From positions 1 through 39,316 of the forward strand of contig JAYEIH010000107.1 in assembly GCA_034659995.1 (NCBI GenBank): DNA of 39,316 nucleotides. Direction: 5' to 3'. The DNA is from JAYEIH01 sp034659995 (GTDB lineage: Archaea; Methanobacteriota_B; Thermococci; Methanofastidiosales; B48-G16). Under the pieces are notes generated by a model. It had not been told where the DNA came from and searched no databases. It was given only the letters and a program-made list of their open reading frames with translations. The position numbers and the translations under genes are program-made. This document shows, in pieces, positions 1 to 7,452 of this stretch (its first letter is position 1; each line of letters begins with the position of its first letter).

Positions 1-222
1 CACGGTAGTACCTGTGATATCTTTCATATTATCTATAAATGCTGCCGAAATCTCGGAATCATCATGAGTTATCAAACCTACCTACATTGTGCTCTCCCCC
101 GAGCTTCCAAAGGCAAGAGAGAATATAATCATAAATGCCAGAGGCATCCCAAGAAGGAATCCTATCCTCATCCTGTTCCTGAATATCTCCTTAATGTTCC
201 GTGAAGTTAATGCCAAAATCAT
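1..222 (-). pseudogene. ABC-2 type transporter permease, 5' part only, interrupted by an in-frame TAG
   Basis: The reading frame starts with an ATG that overlaps the stop of the ATPase gene (ATGA overlap at 222-219). It gives a basic N-terminus (MILALTSRNIKEIFRNRMRI) and a hydrophobic segment, as in ABC-2 permeases. At codon 47 (84-82) there is an in-frame TAG. The same frame then continues open to the window edge with plausible permease sequence (VGLITHDDSEISAAFIDNM), which fits the start of the family's first extracytoplasmic domain. No frameshift is needed to join the two halves. It should form the membrane half of an exporter with the adjacent ATPase. Options are a point-mutated pseudogene, a base-call error, or recoding of TAG (for example pyrrolysine). 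TAG also ends several genes in this window, so it is an ordinary stop here at least part of the time. Confidence 0.6.
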
Positions 223-1118
223 TCTCTCAACTCCTTTCCCGTTATCTTGATAAAAACCTCCTCAAGGGTCGGCTCTTCAACCTTTATGCTCTTTATTTCA
301 ACTCCCTTCCGAGAAAGGGTTTTCACAATATCAACTATATCTCCCTCGTCTATTAGTATCCTGTTATTTTCTATTCTGTATTTACCTTTGACCCTTTCTA
401 TATTTTTTCCCTGTACCGAGATGGATTTCTTTTTACTGTACATCTCTTTTAATTCTTCAGGAGTGCCCAAGGCAACTATTTTTCCTTCATCTATAATTCC
501 TATCCTGTCAGAAAGCTGATCCGCTTCTTCCATATAATGAGTTGTGAGGAGGATTGTCTTTTCACCTTTGAACTTCTTTATGTACTCCCAGATTGCTAGT
601 CGTGATTGAGGATCGAGACCCAATGTGGGCTCATCCAAAAAGATAACCTTGGGGTCATGGATCAGTGCCATGGCAAGGCTGAGTCTTCTCTTCATCCCTC
701 CGGAGAGTTTGTGAACAGGGTCCTTTGATCGTTCCAGGAGATTTAATGTCTCAAGAAGTTCTTCCGATCTCTTTGTTATTGTTCGAGTATCCATTTTATG
801 AAGTTTACCTATTAGTTCAAGATTTTCCCATGAAGTAAGGAACTCTGATATTACTGTTTCCTGCGGTGAAATCCCTATTGTCTTTTTTACTTCATAGGGC
901 TCCTTGATAGTGTTGTATCCGAGAACATGGATCGTTCCTTCTGTTGGCGTTAAGAGACAGGAAAGCATTCGTATCGTAGTTGTTTTTCCTGCACCGTTTG
1001 GCCCCAAAAGCGAAAAAAGCTCTCCCTTTTTTATCGTTAAACTGAGACTGTTAACCGCAAGAAGATCATCAAATTTTTTTGTAAACTCATGTATTTCTAT
1101 AGCGGCCATAAGAAACAT
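219..1118 (-). CDS. ABC transporter ATP-binding protein (ABC-2 exporter family)
   Basis: This is the ATP-hydrolysing subunit of an ABC-2 type exporter and drives the permease encoded immediately downstream. Walker A is GPNGAGKTT near residue 40, the signature is LSGGMKRR near 140, Walker B is VIFLDEPTLGLDP, and the switch His is in LLTTHYMEEAD. The roughly 300-aa length with a C-terminal extension after the H-loop is typical of the drug/antibiotic (DrrA/CcmA-like) subfamily. Two starts are possible: ATG at 1118 or ATG at 1109. A TATA-like box at 1129-1140 (minus strand) would place transcription initiation near 1109, favouring the second ATG as a leaderless start. The substrate cannot be inferred. 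Confidence 0.95.
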   Translation of the reverse strand: MFLMAAIEIHEFTKKFDDLLAVNSLSLTIKKGELFSLLGPNGAGKTTTIRMLSCLLTPTEGTIHVLGYNTIKEPYEVKKTIGISPQETVISEFLTSWENLELIGKLHKMDTRTITKRSEELLETLNLLERSKDPVHKLSGGMKRRLSLAMALIHDPKVIFLDEPTLGLDPQSRLAIWEYIKKFKGEKTILLTTHYMEEADQLSDRIGIIDEGKIVALGTPEELKEMYSKKKSISVQGKNIERVKGKYRIENNRILIDEGDIVDIVKTLSRKGVEIKSIKVEEPTLEEVFIKITGKELRE

Positions 1119-1128
1119 AGGTTAAATT

Positions 1129-1140
1129 CTATTTAAAAAA
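1129..1140 (-). promoter_or_regulatory. TATA box of the ABC ATPase gene
   Basis: On the minus strand the sequence TTTTTTAAATAG lies about 25 nt before the ATG at 1109, as expected for an archaeal promoter giving a leaderless mRNA. Confidence 0.5.
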
Positions 1141-1160
1141 CTTTTGATGGATTATGAAAC

Positions 1161-1175
1161 CGAAAGGTTTTTAAA
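1161..1175 (+). promoter_or_regulatory. BRE/TATA promoter of the aCPSF1 operon
   Basis: CGAAAGG (BRE-like) is followed directly by TTTTTAAA, a textbook archaeal BRE-TATA pair. It predicts a start near 1200 and a 5' leader of about 55 nt. A second TATA-like stretch at 1211-1218 could give a start near 1240 instead. Confidence 0.6.
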
Positions 1176-1255
1176 GGACAGGGATAAGGAGGCAGTAGTG
1201 AGTTTATGAATTTTTAAATGATAAATTACTTTTATAGGAGTGTAACGGTGATACA

Positions 1256-3181
1256 TTGTCTTCAGAGCAGATTCTCAAAAAAATAAAAGAAGAAATTAAG
1301 AAAGTTGTACCAGTTGGTGCAGTCATAACAGATGTAGAGTTTGAGGGGCCCAAGGTTGTAATATCTACGAGGAATCCCAAAATAATGATGGAGGATAATG
1401 GGCTGGTAAAAAAACTTGCTCAAAAACTTCAGAAAAGAGTTGTTATCAGACCCGATCCCTCTGTACTTCTGGATGAAGAAAAAGCAGTGGAAAAAATTAA
1501 GGAGATAGTCTCCAAGGATGCGGGAATAACCGATATATCATTTGATCCCGTGACATGCGAGGTAGTTATCGAAGCGAAAAAACCTGGTCTTGTCATAGGA
1601 AAGTCCGGAGAGACCCTTCGAGAAATAACAAAGCATGTGCGGTGGGCACCCAGAGTTGTGAGAGCTCCACCTCTAAGGACGGACACGATTGCAGGTGTTA
1701 GGGCAGCATTACGGGACGATACTGAGGAAAGAAAGAAGATTCTCAAGAGGATAGGTGAACGAATTTATAGGGAAGGATCTACCGAACCCGACTGGGTACG
1801 AGTAACATCTCTTGGAGGGTTCAGGGAGGTGGGGCGATCCGCTATTCTTTTACAGACGTCAGAGAGTAATGTTCTTCTGGACTGCGGAGTCAATGTGGCC
1901 ACAGACGATCCTGCCAGAGCGTATCCCCATCTGAATGTACCTGAGATGAAGTACGTTTTATCAAGCCAAGAATTGGACGCTGTCATAATCACCCACGCAC
2001 ATCTGGATCACTCAGGATTTGTACCTTATCTGTATAAGTATGGGTACGATGGGCCTGTGTATTCAACCCCGCCTACCAGGGATTTGTCATCTTTACTTCA
2101 GAAAGATTATATCGATGTGGCTCGACGAGAAGAGAAACTGGTGCCGTACTCCAGTAAAGAGATTAAAAAGACGATAAGACATACCATACCTCTGGAGCCG
2201 CGAGACGTGAGAGATATAACGCCTGATATACGCCTTACCCTTCATTCCGCAGGACACATTCTTGGTTCAACGAGTGTGCATCTTCATATTGGGAATGGAC
2301 TCCATAATCTTCTGTACACAGGAGATTTTAAGTTTGGAAACTCAAGGCTTCTTTCTAAAGCAGATATAGGCTTTCCAAGAGCGGAAACAGTGATAACGGA
2401 AAGCACATATGGCGGCTCAAAGGATAAATTATCGCCTCGAGAGAAGGCTGAAAAAGAAATGATCAAGGTAATAAATAAAACACTGAAGAGAAAGGGGAAG
2501 GTGCTTATACCTGCCCTGGCCGTAGGACGATCTCAGGAGGTAATGTTAATTCTTGAGGATTATATGAGAAAGGGTGAGCTGGATGAAGCACCCATATTTA
2601 TCGACGGCATGATATGGGAGGCTACTGCCATACATGCGACGTATCCTGAGTATCTTTCCAAAAATTTGAGAAGGTTAATCCTAGGAAAGGACCAGAACCC
2701 TTTCCTCACCGATTATTTTGAGGGCGTTGGAAACACCTCCAAAAGAGAGAGTATTAAAGAAGGAGGACCATGCATTGTCATAGCGACCTCGGGAATGCTC
2801 ATAGGAGGACCTTCTGTGGAATATTTCAAGTCCTTTGCCGATGATCCAAAAAATACAATGATATTTGTGAGTTACCAGGGGGAGGGAACGATGGGGAGAA
2901 GGATTCAAAAAGGCTGGAACGAAATTCCAATGAAGAAGGGAAATGGAAAGACAAAGGTGGTTAATGTGAACATGGAGATTCACACGATAGATGCATTTTC
3001 AGGACACTCCGATAGAAGACAGCTCATGAGTTTCATGAGTGCCATGAAAAGAAGGGTGCGAAAGGTGCTTGTATGTCATGGAGAGCCCAGCAAAAGTATA
3101 GATCTTGCAAGTTCCGTGTACAAGAAGTACAGGGTGGAGACAAGAGCTCCTATGAATCTGGAGACAGTGAGATTGGTGTGA
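1256..3181 (+). CDS. aCPSF1/FttA, KH-domain beta-CASP ribonuclease (transcription termination factor)
   Basis: This is the archaeal CPSF73-like endoribonuclease that cleaves nascent RNA 3' ends and terminates transcription. The 641-aa length is normal for the family. The N-terminal KH region includes a GKSG loop at 115-118. The metallo-beta-lactamase core has THAHLDH (H247, H249, D251, H252), SAGHILGS and YTGDFKF. Beta-CASP motifs follow (ATSGMLIGGPS and, near the C-terminus, FSGHSDRRQL). The start is a TTG at 1256 preceded by GGTGAT at 1247-1252, which decides it. The gene overlaps the following TruA gene by 4 nt (GTGTGA), so the two are probably translationally coupled. Identification is secure. 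Confidence 0.97.
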   Translation: MSSEQILKKIKEEIKKVVPVGAVITDVEFEGPKVVISTRNPKIMMEDNGLVKKLAQKLQKRVVIRPDPSVLLDEEKAVEKIKEIVSKDAGITDISFDPVTCEVVIEAKKPGLVIGKSGETLREITKHVRWAPRVVRAPPLRTDTIAGVRAALRDDTEERKKILKRIGERIYREGSTEPDWVRVTSLGGFREVGRSAILLQTSESNVLLDCGVNVATDDPARAYPHLNVPEMKYVLSSQELDAVIITHAHLDHSGFVPYLYKYGYDGPVYSTPPTRDLSSLLQKDYIDVARREEKLVPYSSKEIKKTIRHTIPLEPRDVRDITPDIRLTLHSAGHILGSTSVHLHIGNGLHNLLYTGDFKFGNSRLLSKADIGFPRAETVITESTYGGSKDKLSPREKAEKEMIKVINKTLKRKGKVLIPALAVGRSQEVMLILEDYMRKGELDEAPIFIDGMIWEATAIHATYPEYLSKNLRRLILGKDQNPFLTDYFEGVGNTSKRESIKEGGPCIVIATSGMLIGGPSVEYFKSFADDPKNTMIFVSYQGEGTMGRRIQKGWNEIPMKKGNGKTKVVNVNMEIHTIDAFSGHSDRRQLMSFMSAMKRRVRKVLVCHGEPSKSIDLASSVYKKYRVETRAPMNLETVRLV

Positions 3182-3909
3182 TAGCTGTCAAAGTTGCATA
3201 TGACGGTACAAAGTTTTTCGGTTCGCAGATACAGAAAAATAGACTCACTGTGGAAGGGGAACTCAGGAAGTTCTTCGATACCAGATTTGTAAGTAGAACG
3301 GACAAGGGAGTCTCAGCCCTCGGCAATGTTTTCTTTGTGGATGAGGATATACGTCTTCGACAGTACTCTTTCGATGGAATATGGCTGTACGGGAAGGCTC
3401 GAACGTGGGAAAAACCCTTTAAAAAGAGATACGCTTATTTCCTTTCCGGAAACTATGATGAAGGGCGTATAAAAGAAGCGTGTCGCACACTCTCCGGGAA
3501 GCATGATTTCTTTAATTTCTGCAAAAAAGACAGAACAAGAACGGTGGATTATACAAAGGAGATCGAGATAAGACCCGTTATTGGCGAGTGTATACGGCTG
3601 GATTTTACAGGCGAAAGCTTCCTTTGGGAGATGGTGAGGAGACTGACAACGGTGATAGCCGAGGTGGGTAGAGGCGGCATATCTCTGGAAAAACTTGAGA
3701 AGTTTCTGGAGGAAAGAACAAACAAAAAGCCTCCTCCCTCTCCTCCGGAGTATCTCCTCTTAACAGACATAGAGGGATTTGAGTTTTCGTATGAACCTTA
3801 TCTCCTGAAAAGGGTTGTAAGTTATTTTGAAGGATTATATAAAGATGCGTTTTCAAAACAAAGTATGTTTGATCATTCTCTGCGTTTTTTGGGGGATCTT
3901 GATGTATGA
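3178..3909 (+). CDS. truA: tRNA pseudouridine synthase A (TruA family)
   Basis: TruA converts uridines 38-40 of the tRNA anticodon arm to pseudouridine. The sequence begins VIAVKVAYDGTKFFGSQ, the usual TruA N-terminus (YDGT-x-F-x-G-x-Q). The catalytic Asp is D42 in SRTDKGVSALGN. Later motifs include RYAYFL, GKHDFFNF and the C-terminal FLWEMVRR. I chose the GTG at 3178 because an upstream ATG at 3073 lies deep in the aCPSF1 gene and adds 35 unrelated residues. The protein is then 243 aa, near the short archaeal norm. It overlaps aCPSF1 upstream and the flavoprotein gene downstream. Confidence 0.93.
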   Translation: MIAVKVAYDGTKFFGSQIQKNRLTVEGELRKFFDTRFVSRTDKGVSALGNVFFVDEDIRLRQYSFDGIWLYGKARTWEKPFKKRYAYFLSGNYDEGRIKEACRTLSGKHDFFNFCKKDRTRTVDYTKEIEIRPVIGECIRLDFTGESFLWEMVRRLTTVIAEVGRGGISLEKLEKFLEERTNKKPPPSPPEYLLLTDIEGFEFSYEPYLLKRVVSYFEGLYKDAFSKQSMFDHSLRFLGDLDV

Positions 3910-4933
3910 TGTTTTTGTTGTCGGTGCGGGCCCCGCGGGCTGTCAGTTCACTCAAAAGATCAAAGGCTGTAACTATAAACTGATAGAGGAGCACGGCGAG
4001 GTGGGAAGGCCGGTGCAGTGTGCAGGACTTGTCGGAGAGAACATCTTTGGTTATGTGGAAAAAGAGTATATGCACAAGGTCAACGGTGCGTATATCCACT
4101 ACAATAACGATAGTTTCTCGCTGAGAAGAGACGGTGTTGCGTATGTTATCGATAGGGAACAGTTCGATAAGAATCTCGGAAAGGATCTGGAGATATCCTT
4201 TAACGAGCGATTTCTGGCCGCAGAGAGAAAAAATGATTCGGTAGAGATCAGAACGAATAAGGGAGTATACCATTCTCGTTATCTCGTGGGTTCTGATGGT
4301 GCGGTTTCAAAGGTGAGAAAGTACGTTACCCAGAAAAAACCGCGATATCTGAAATCTGTCCAGCATACTATCGAGTGCACCCATGACAAAAATATGATCT
4401 CTTTTTTTCTCAAGCCGTTTTCATGGATTATTCCGCAAGGTAGAAGAGAATGCAGGGTGGGCGTTATCTCAGAGCATCCTGCTGATGATCTTCCCCTTCT
4501 CAAAGGAAAAGTAATAAAAAAAACAGGAGGGCTGATTCCTATTGGCAGTATACAGACCTATAGAAATAATATTTTTTTAATTGGCGACGCAGCCGCACAG
4601 GTAAAGCCGCTGACCGGTGGGGGGTTGTACTACGGAATAAAAGCGGCAGATATAGCAGGAGATCTATTTTTAGAGGGGCAGATAGATAAATATGATGCAG
4701 AGTGGAAAAGAGAGTTTGGAAAACAGATACGGTTTGGATTGCTGGGCAGGGGGATATATGAGCATATTAGCGGTAAAGATATGGTACGGTTCTATAACTT
4801 TGTTAAGGAAAATAGGTCAAAGATAGAGAGGTCCTGTGAGTTCGATAGACATACATCCATGCTTAAAATAATTCTCTCCTCTCCGAAAATATGGCCTCTT
4901 TTCATGAAATATCTGTTCAAGGTTTTGCTCTGA
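3902..4933 (+). CDS. Geranylgeranyl reductase family FAD-dependent oxidoreductase
   Basis: This flavoprotein family reduces double bonds of geranylgeranyl chains, in archaea those of the archaeol lipid core. The 343-aa product starts with an FAD Rossmann motif (YDVFVVGAGPAG). It has the family motif GRPVQCAGLV near residue 40 and the second FAD motif IFLIGDAAAQVKPLTGGGLYYGI near 225-245. ATG at 3902 is preceded by a GGGGGATC Shine-Dalgarno-like run and overlaps the TruA stop by 8 nt. An upstream ATG at 3827 would add 25 residues inside TruA and is less likely. The lipid role is inferred from family membership; other isoprenoid substrates are possible. Confidence 0.88.
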   Translation: MYDVFVVGAGPAGCQFTQKIKGCNYKLIEEHGEVGRPVQCAGLVGENIFGYVEKEYMHKVNGAYIHYNNDSFSLRRDGVAYVIDREQFDKNLGKDLEISFNERFLAAERKNDSVEIRTNKGVYHSRYLVGSDGAVSKVRKYVTQKKPRYLKSVQHTIECTHDKNMISFFLKPFSWIIPQGRRECRVGVISEHPADDLPLLKGKVIKKTGGLIPIGSIQTYRNNIFLIGDAAAQVKPLTGGGLYYGIKAADIAGDLFLEGQIDKYDAEWKREFGKQIRFGLLGRGIYEHISGKDMVRFYNFVKENRSKIERSCEFDRHTSMLKIILSSPKIWPLFMKYLFKVLL

Positions 4934-5082
4934 AGGATTTTCTCCTCAGCTGTCACAAAGGCGTTAAATATGACAGTGACAATCTTTTCTACCATTACAC
5001 TCTATCTTCTTCTGCGTTGAATCATGTATATTTTTCTCTTACCGAGAAAGAGAGGGAGAACCTACGTAGCTGCATGTGAAGA

Positions 5083-5092
5083 TTTTTATATG
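5083..5092 (+). promoter_or_regulatory. TATA box of tRNA-Arg
   Basis: A TTTTTATAT run lies about 27 nt upstream of the first tRNA base. The 180 nt between the geranylgeranyl reductase stop and this tRNA hold no other recognisable feature. Confidence 0.5.
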
Positions 5093-5114
5093 CCGTCTTC
5101 CTTTATATAATCAA

Positions 5115-5187
5115 GGGCCCGTAGCCTAGTGGATAGGGCAACAGCCTCCTAAGCTGTGGGTCGCGGGTTCGAATCCCGCCGGGCCCG
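5115..5187 (+). tRNA. tRNA-Arg(CCT)
   Basis: This folds as a complete 73-nt cloverleaf. The acceptor is GGGCCCG/CGGGCCC with discriminator G73. The anticodon stem ACAGC/GCTGT closes a CTCCTAA loop, giving anticodon CCT (Arg, AGG codon). The T-arm is GCGGG-TTCGAAT-CCCGC. CCA is not encoded. The last 14 tRNA bases plus CTC (5174-5190) recur exactly downstream, at 5246-5262 and 5557-5573. Confidence 0.95.
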
Positions 5188-5264
5188 CTCGCTACACTCG
5201 CAACCCCAGCTGGGGAAGGATCTTCACTTGGGTTCAGATCCATGTTCCCGCCGGGCCCGCTCCC
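5188..5264 (+). repeat. First tRNA-tail element after tRNA-Arg, divergent and short
   Basis: Between the tRNA 3' end and the first 17-nt copy of that end (5246-5262) lies a 72-bp segment with its own hairpins. One is the palindrome CCCCAGCTGGGG. The other is a perfect GGATCT/AGATCC stem (5219-5241) followed by CATG. The GGAT-stem-ATCCAT layout resembles the GGATG...CATTT hairpins of the following units. The closing sequence is TTCCCG joined to the acceptor strand of tRNA-Arg. No coding signal is convincing. Confidence 0.6.
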
Positions 5265-5700
5265 GATGCCTACCCAATCTTCTATGAAGATATGGTTAGG
5301 GATGTCTCAAACCTTCGGCTTGAGCCATTTCACAGACCCGTCGAGGNNNNNNNNNNNNNNNNNNNNNNNNNNNNNNNNNNNNNNNNNNNNNNNNNNNNNN
5401 NNNNNNNNNNNNNNNNNNNNNNNNNNNNNNNNNNNNNNNNNNNNNNGATGCCTACCCAATCTTCTATGAAGATATGGTTAGGGATGTCTCAAACCTTCGG
5501 CTTGAGCCATTTCACAGACCCGTCGAGGCTGTGGCAGCCCTTCGGCCTGCCCCAGTTCCCGCCGGGCCCGCTCCCGATGCCTACCCAATCTTCTATGAAG
5601 ATATGGTTAGGGATGTCTCAAACCTTCGGCTTGAGCCATTTCACAGACCCGTCGAGGGAATGATCCAGCCTGAGGTCAGGCTCATTTTCACGAGCTACGG
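5246..5700 (+). repeat. Tandem array of 129-bp tRNA-tail repeats
   Basis: An 82-bp core from GATGCC to CGTCGAGG occurs identically at 5265-5346, 5447-5528 and 5576-5657. Copies 2 and 3 are exactly 129 bp apart. Between cores lies a hairpin segment (5529-5554) and a copy of the tRNA-Arg 3' end (TCCCGCCGGGCCCGCTC at 5246-5262 and 5557-5573, with a third presumably inside the N gap). Each core contains an ATCTTC-TAT-GAAGAT hairpin and a second hairpin (GGATG...CTCAA...TTGAG...CATTT). The array ends at 5658-5700 with a further hairpin (AGCCTGA-GG-TCAGGCT) followed by CATTTTCACG. Frames through the repeat are open because 129 is a multiple of 3, but two frames are equally open, so I treat it as non-coding structured DNA or RNA. 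Confidence 0.85.
5347..5446. other. Assembly gap (100 N)
   Basis: Exactly 100 N separate two identical repeat cores. The length is a conventional placeholder. The true array probably contains one or more further 129-bp units. Confidence 0.95.
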
Positions 5701-5737
5701 GAAAAACTGCAGAACTGCATGAGAGATCTCAGTAGTA

Positions 5738-5750
5738 AACCTTTAATTAT
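5738..5750 (+). promoter_or_regulatory. TATA box upstream of the 83-aa unknown gene
   Basis: AACCTTTAATTAT lies about 25 nt before the ATG at 5769, suggesting a leaderless transcript from that codon. Confidence 0.45.
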
Positions 5751-5768
5751 TCCCTTCGTATGTACAGT

Positions 5769-6020
5769 ATGAGGAAAAGTAAGCTCCTCGAGAGTATACG
5801 TTTGGCAAGGGCAGAGGGAAGGATCTCCTATAAGTTCATGCCCAGAGACCTACGGGGGAAATGTCCCGGATTTGCCAAATCAACGTATTATTCTTATTTA
5901 TCAAGACACACAGGTAAAAAAAAGTACAAGGAATGCTTTATAAGGTATTCAAGAGGCATTTACAGTCTAAAAGACGATCCAATTGTCAATGAAAGAAGTT
6001 TGCTGGAGTTTGAACTATGA
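5769..6020 (+). CDS. Unknown small basic protein
   Basis: I do not recognise this family. The product is 83 aa (86 if ATG 5760 is used), basic, and rich in Arg, Lys and Tyr, with a helical Lys/Arg/Glu-rich N-terminus followed by a short CPGFAKSTYYSYLSRH segment that could be a winged-helix-like fold. The start at 5769 is favoured by promoter distance because neither ATG has a Shine-Dalgarno sequence. The stop overlaps the start of the next gene (ATGA at 6017-6020), so the pair is probably one translational unit. No function can be stated. Confidence 0.7.
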   Translation: MRKSKLLESIRLARAEGRISYKFMPRDLRGKCPGFAKSTYYSYLSRHTGKKKYKECFIRYSRGIYSLKDDPIVNERSLLEFEL

Positions 6021-6841
6021 AAACAAAGGAGTATTTCGGAACCACAAAGATGTTTTTTGCTTCCTCGGGGAGCATGGCTATATTCTCTGTGCTCTACCCC
6101 CACAGGGAAAAAATAATTGGTATTCCTGATCAGGGGTATTTCAAGGGGATTTTAAAGATAGTTGATGATCTGAACATGAAATATACGCTTTTAGAGACAA
6201 AGAATGGTCTCGTAATACCGGAAAAGATACGAGACATCGATCTATTTATTTTTTCCTCTTTTTCAGGTCATATCGTTGAAAATAATGTTGAGAAAATAGT
6301 TTCTCACTGCAAAAAAAACAATATTCTTTCTGTTGAGGATATTTCCGCAGGAGTTTCCCATCCGTCCTTTGGGAAGGGGGATATTATTGTGTGTTCCACG
6401 GGAAGCCCCAAACTTTTGGAGTGCAAATGGGGGGGCTTTGCGGCATACAGATCTGGCAACGAATCAGAGCTTTTCAAATACATGGTCATTCCTCAGGGTT
6501 ACAAAAAAAAGCTGAAGATGCAGATAGACGGTGCGGAATCCAAGCTTCGGAGATTACTACGATACAGTAAAATATTGAAAGATTTTGATTTTGATGTTCT
6601 TTTTGAGAGTTTTGAGGGCCCTTCCGTCTTTATCAGAACGGATATCCCAAAAAAGATCGTAAAAAAGCTGAACAAGGAGGTACGCCCTGATGTAGGTTAC
6701 TCATTGTTTTCACGGTGTCCACGATTTGATAGAGTTCAGAAGGCAGGCTTTGTAATAGAAACGATAAAGGTCTGGGAACGTGATGAGGATGAGATTCTTG
6801 ATATAGGAAGAAAAATAGAGAGGGTGATAAAAAATGCTTAA
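6017..6841 (+). CDS. PLP-dependent aminotransferase-fold protein, short and divergent
   Basis: The 274-aa product has the landmarks of fold-type I PLP enzymes of the DegT/DnrJ or Cys/Met-metabolism type. These are an N-terminal SSGSMAIFSVL (phosphate/cofactor loop), an acidic pair in SVEDISAG (E107, D108, where the Asp that pairs with the pyridine nitrogen lies), and STGSPKLLECKWGGF, in which K132 would hold PLP and the GGF matches the usual glycine run. It is about 100 residues shorter than typical aminotransferases, mostly in the C-terminal domain. It overlaps the genes on both sides by 4 and 8 nt. Fold assignment is an inference from motifs; the reaction is unknown. Confidence 0.65.
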   Translation: MKTKEYFGTTKMFFASSGSMAIFSVLYPHREKIIGIPDQGYFKGILKIVDDLNMKYTLLETKNGLVIPEKIRDIDLFIFSSFSGHIVENNVEKIVSHCKKNNILSVEDISAGVSHPSFGKGDIIVCSTGSPKLLECKWGGFAAYRSGNESELFKYMVIPQGYKKKLKMQIDGAESKLRRLLRYSKILKDFDFDVLFESFEGPSVFIRTDIPKKIVKKLNKEVRPDVGYSLFSRCPRFDRVQKAGFVIETIKVWERDEDEILDIGRKIERVIKNA

Positions 6842-7442
6842 GTATATAAAGACTTACCTGCTAACGGGTTTGGTTATTGTTATTCCGGCTGTTGCTACTA
6901 TTTACATATTTTATTATGTTTTCACATGGATAAACTCCATAATCGAAGGAATAGCTTCCGAGTTCCTTTATAGATATCTCCCTGAGATTCCAGGACTCAC
7001 CATGATAATTTCACTTGTCATTATCTTTGCAATAGGGATCTTTGCAAGTATCTCAGTTGGAAAATCTCTCTTAAAATATATAGATAAATGGATGAGCAAG
7101 GTACCTTTAGTCAGTGAACTTTATTTTACCATTAAGCAGGCTTCGGAAACTATACTTATACAGAAAGAAGGATTTGAAAGAGCAGTTCTTGTAGAATATC
7201 CAAGAAAAGGAGTTTTTGCTTTGGGATTTGTCACTGGAGAAAGTTACAGAGAGATAAAGGAATCTGCAGATGACAATAAATTGATAAATGTTTTCATTCC
7301 CACATCCCCAAATCCTACATCCGGGTACCTCGTTTTTGTCCAGAAATCTGAAGTAAGAGATGTGAATCTTTCTATCCGGGAAGCTATAAAAATAATAATC
7401 TCTGGTGGATTTCTGAAAAAAGAAGAATTAAAAGAAAAATAG
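6834..7442 (+). CDS. DUF502 family membrane protein
   Basis: The 202-aa protein has two N-terminal transmembrane segments (about residues 7-30 and 55-75). Its soluble part contains the DUF502 hallmark FIPTSPNPTSGYLVFV near 155. The family occurs in bacteria, plants and some archaea, without a defined biochemical role here. ATG at 6834 overlaps the end of the PLP-like gene by 8 nt, so it is the last gene of a three-gene unit. It ends with TAG, showing that TAG functions as a stop in this genome. Confidence 0.88.
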   Translation: MLKYIKTYLLTGLVIVIPAVATIYIFYYVFTWINSIIEGIASEFLYRYLPEIPGLTMIISLVIIFAIGIFASISVGKSLLKYIDKWMSKVPLVSELYFTIKQASETILIQKEGFERAVLVEYPRKGVFALGFVTGESYREIKESADDNKLINVFIPTSPNPTSGYLVFVQKSEVRDVNLSIREAIKIIISGGFLKKEELKEK

Positions 7443-7452
7443 ATTATACACA

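Noticed and set aside
5265..5657. CRISPR array
   Set aside because: Repeats are 129 bp, directly adjoining and identical throughout, with no unique spacers and no cas genes.
5115..5700. Remnant of a conventional integrative element at tRNA-Arg
   Set aside because: No integrase or phage gene lies within reach, and the repeated segment is only about 129 bp; a standard element is not supported.
5242..5722. Open frames through the tandem array that read as a repetitive protein
   Set aside because: Two frames are open at once because the 129-bp period is a multiple of three; there is no ribosome-binding site or promoter for them, and hairpins plus tRNA-end copies explain the sequence better.
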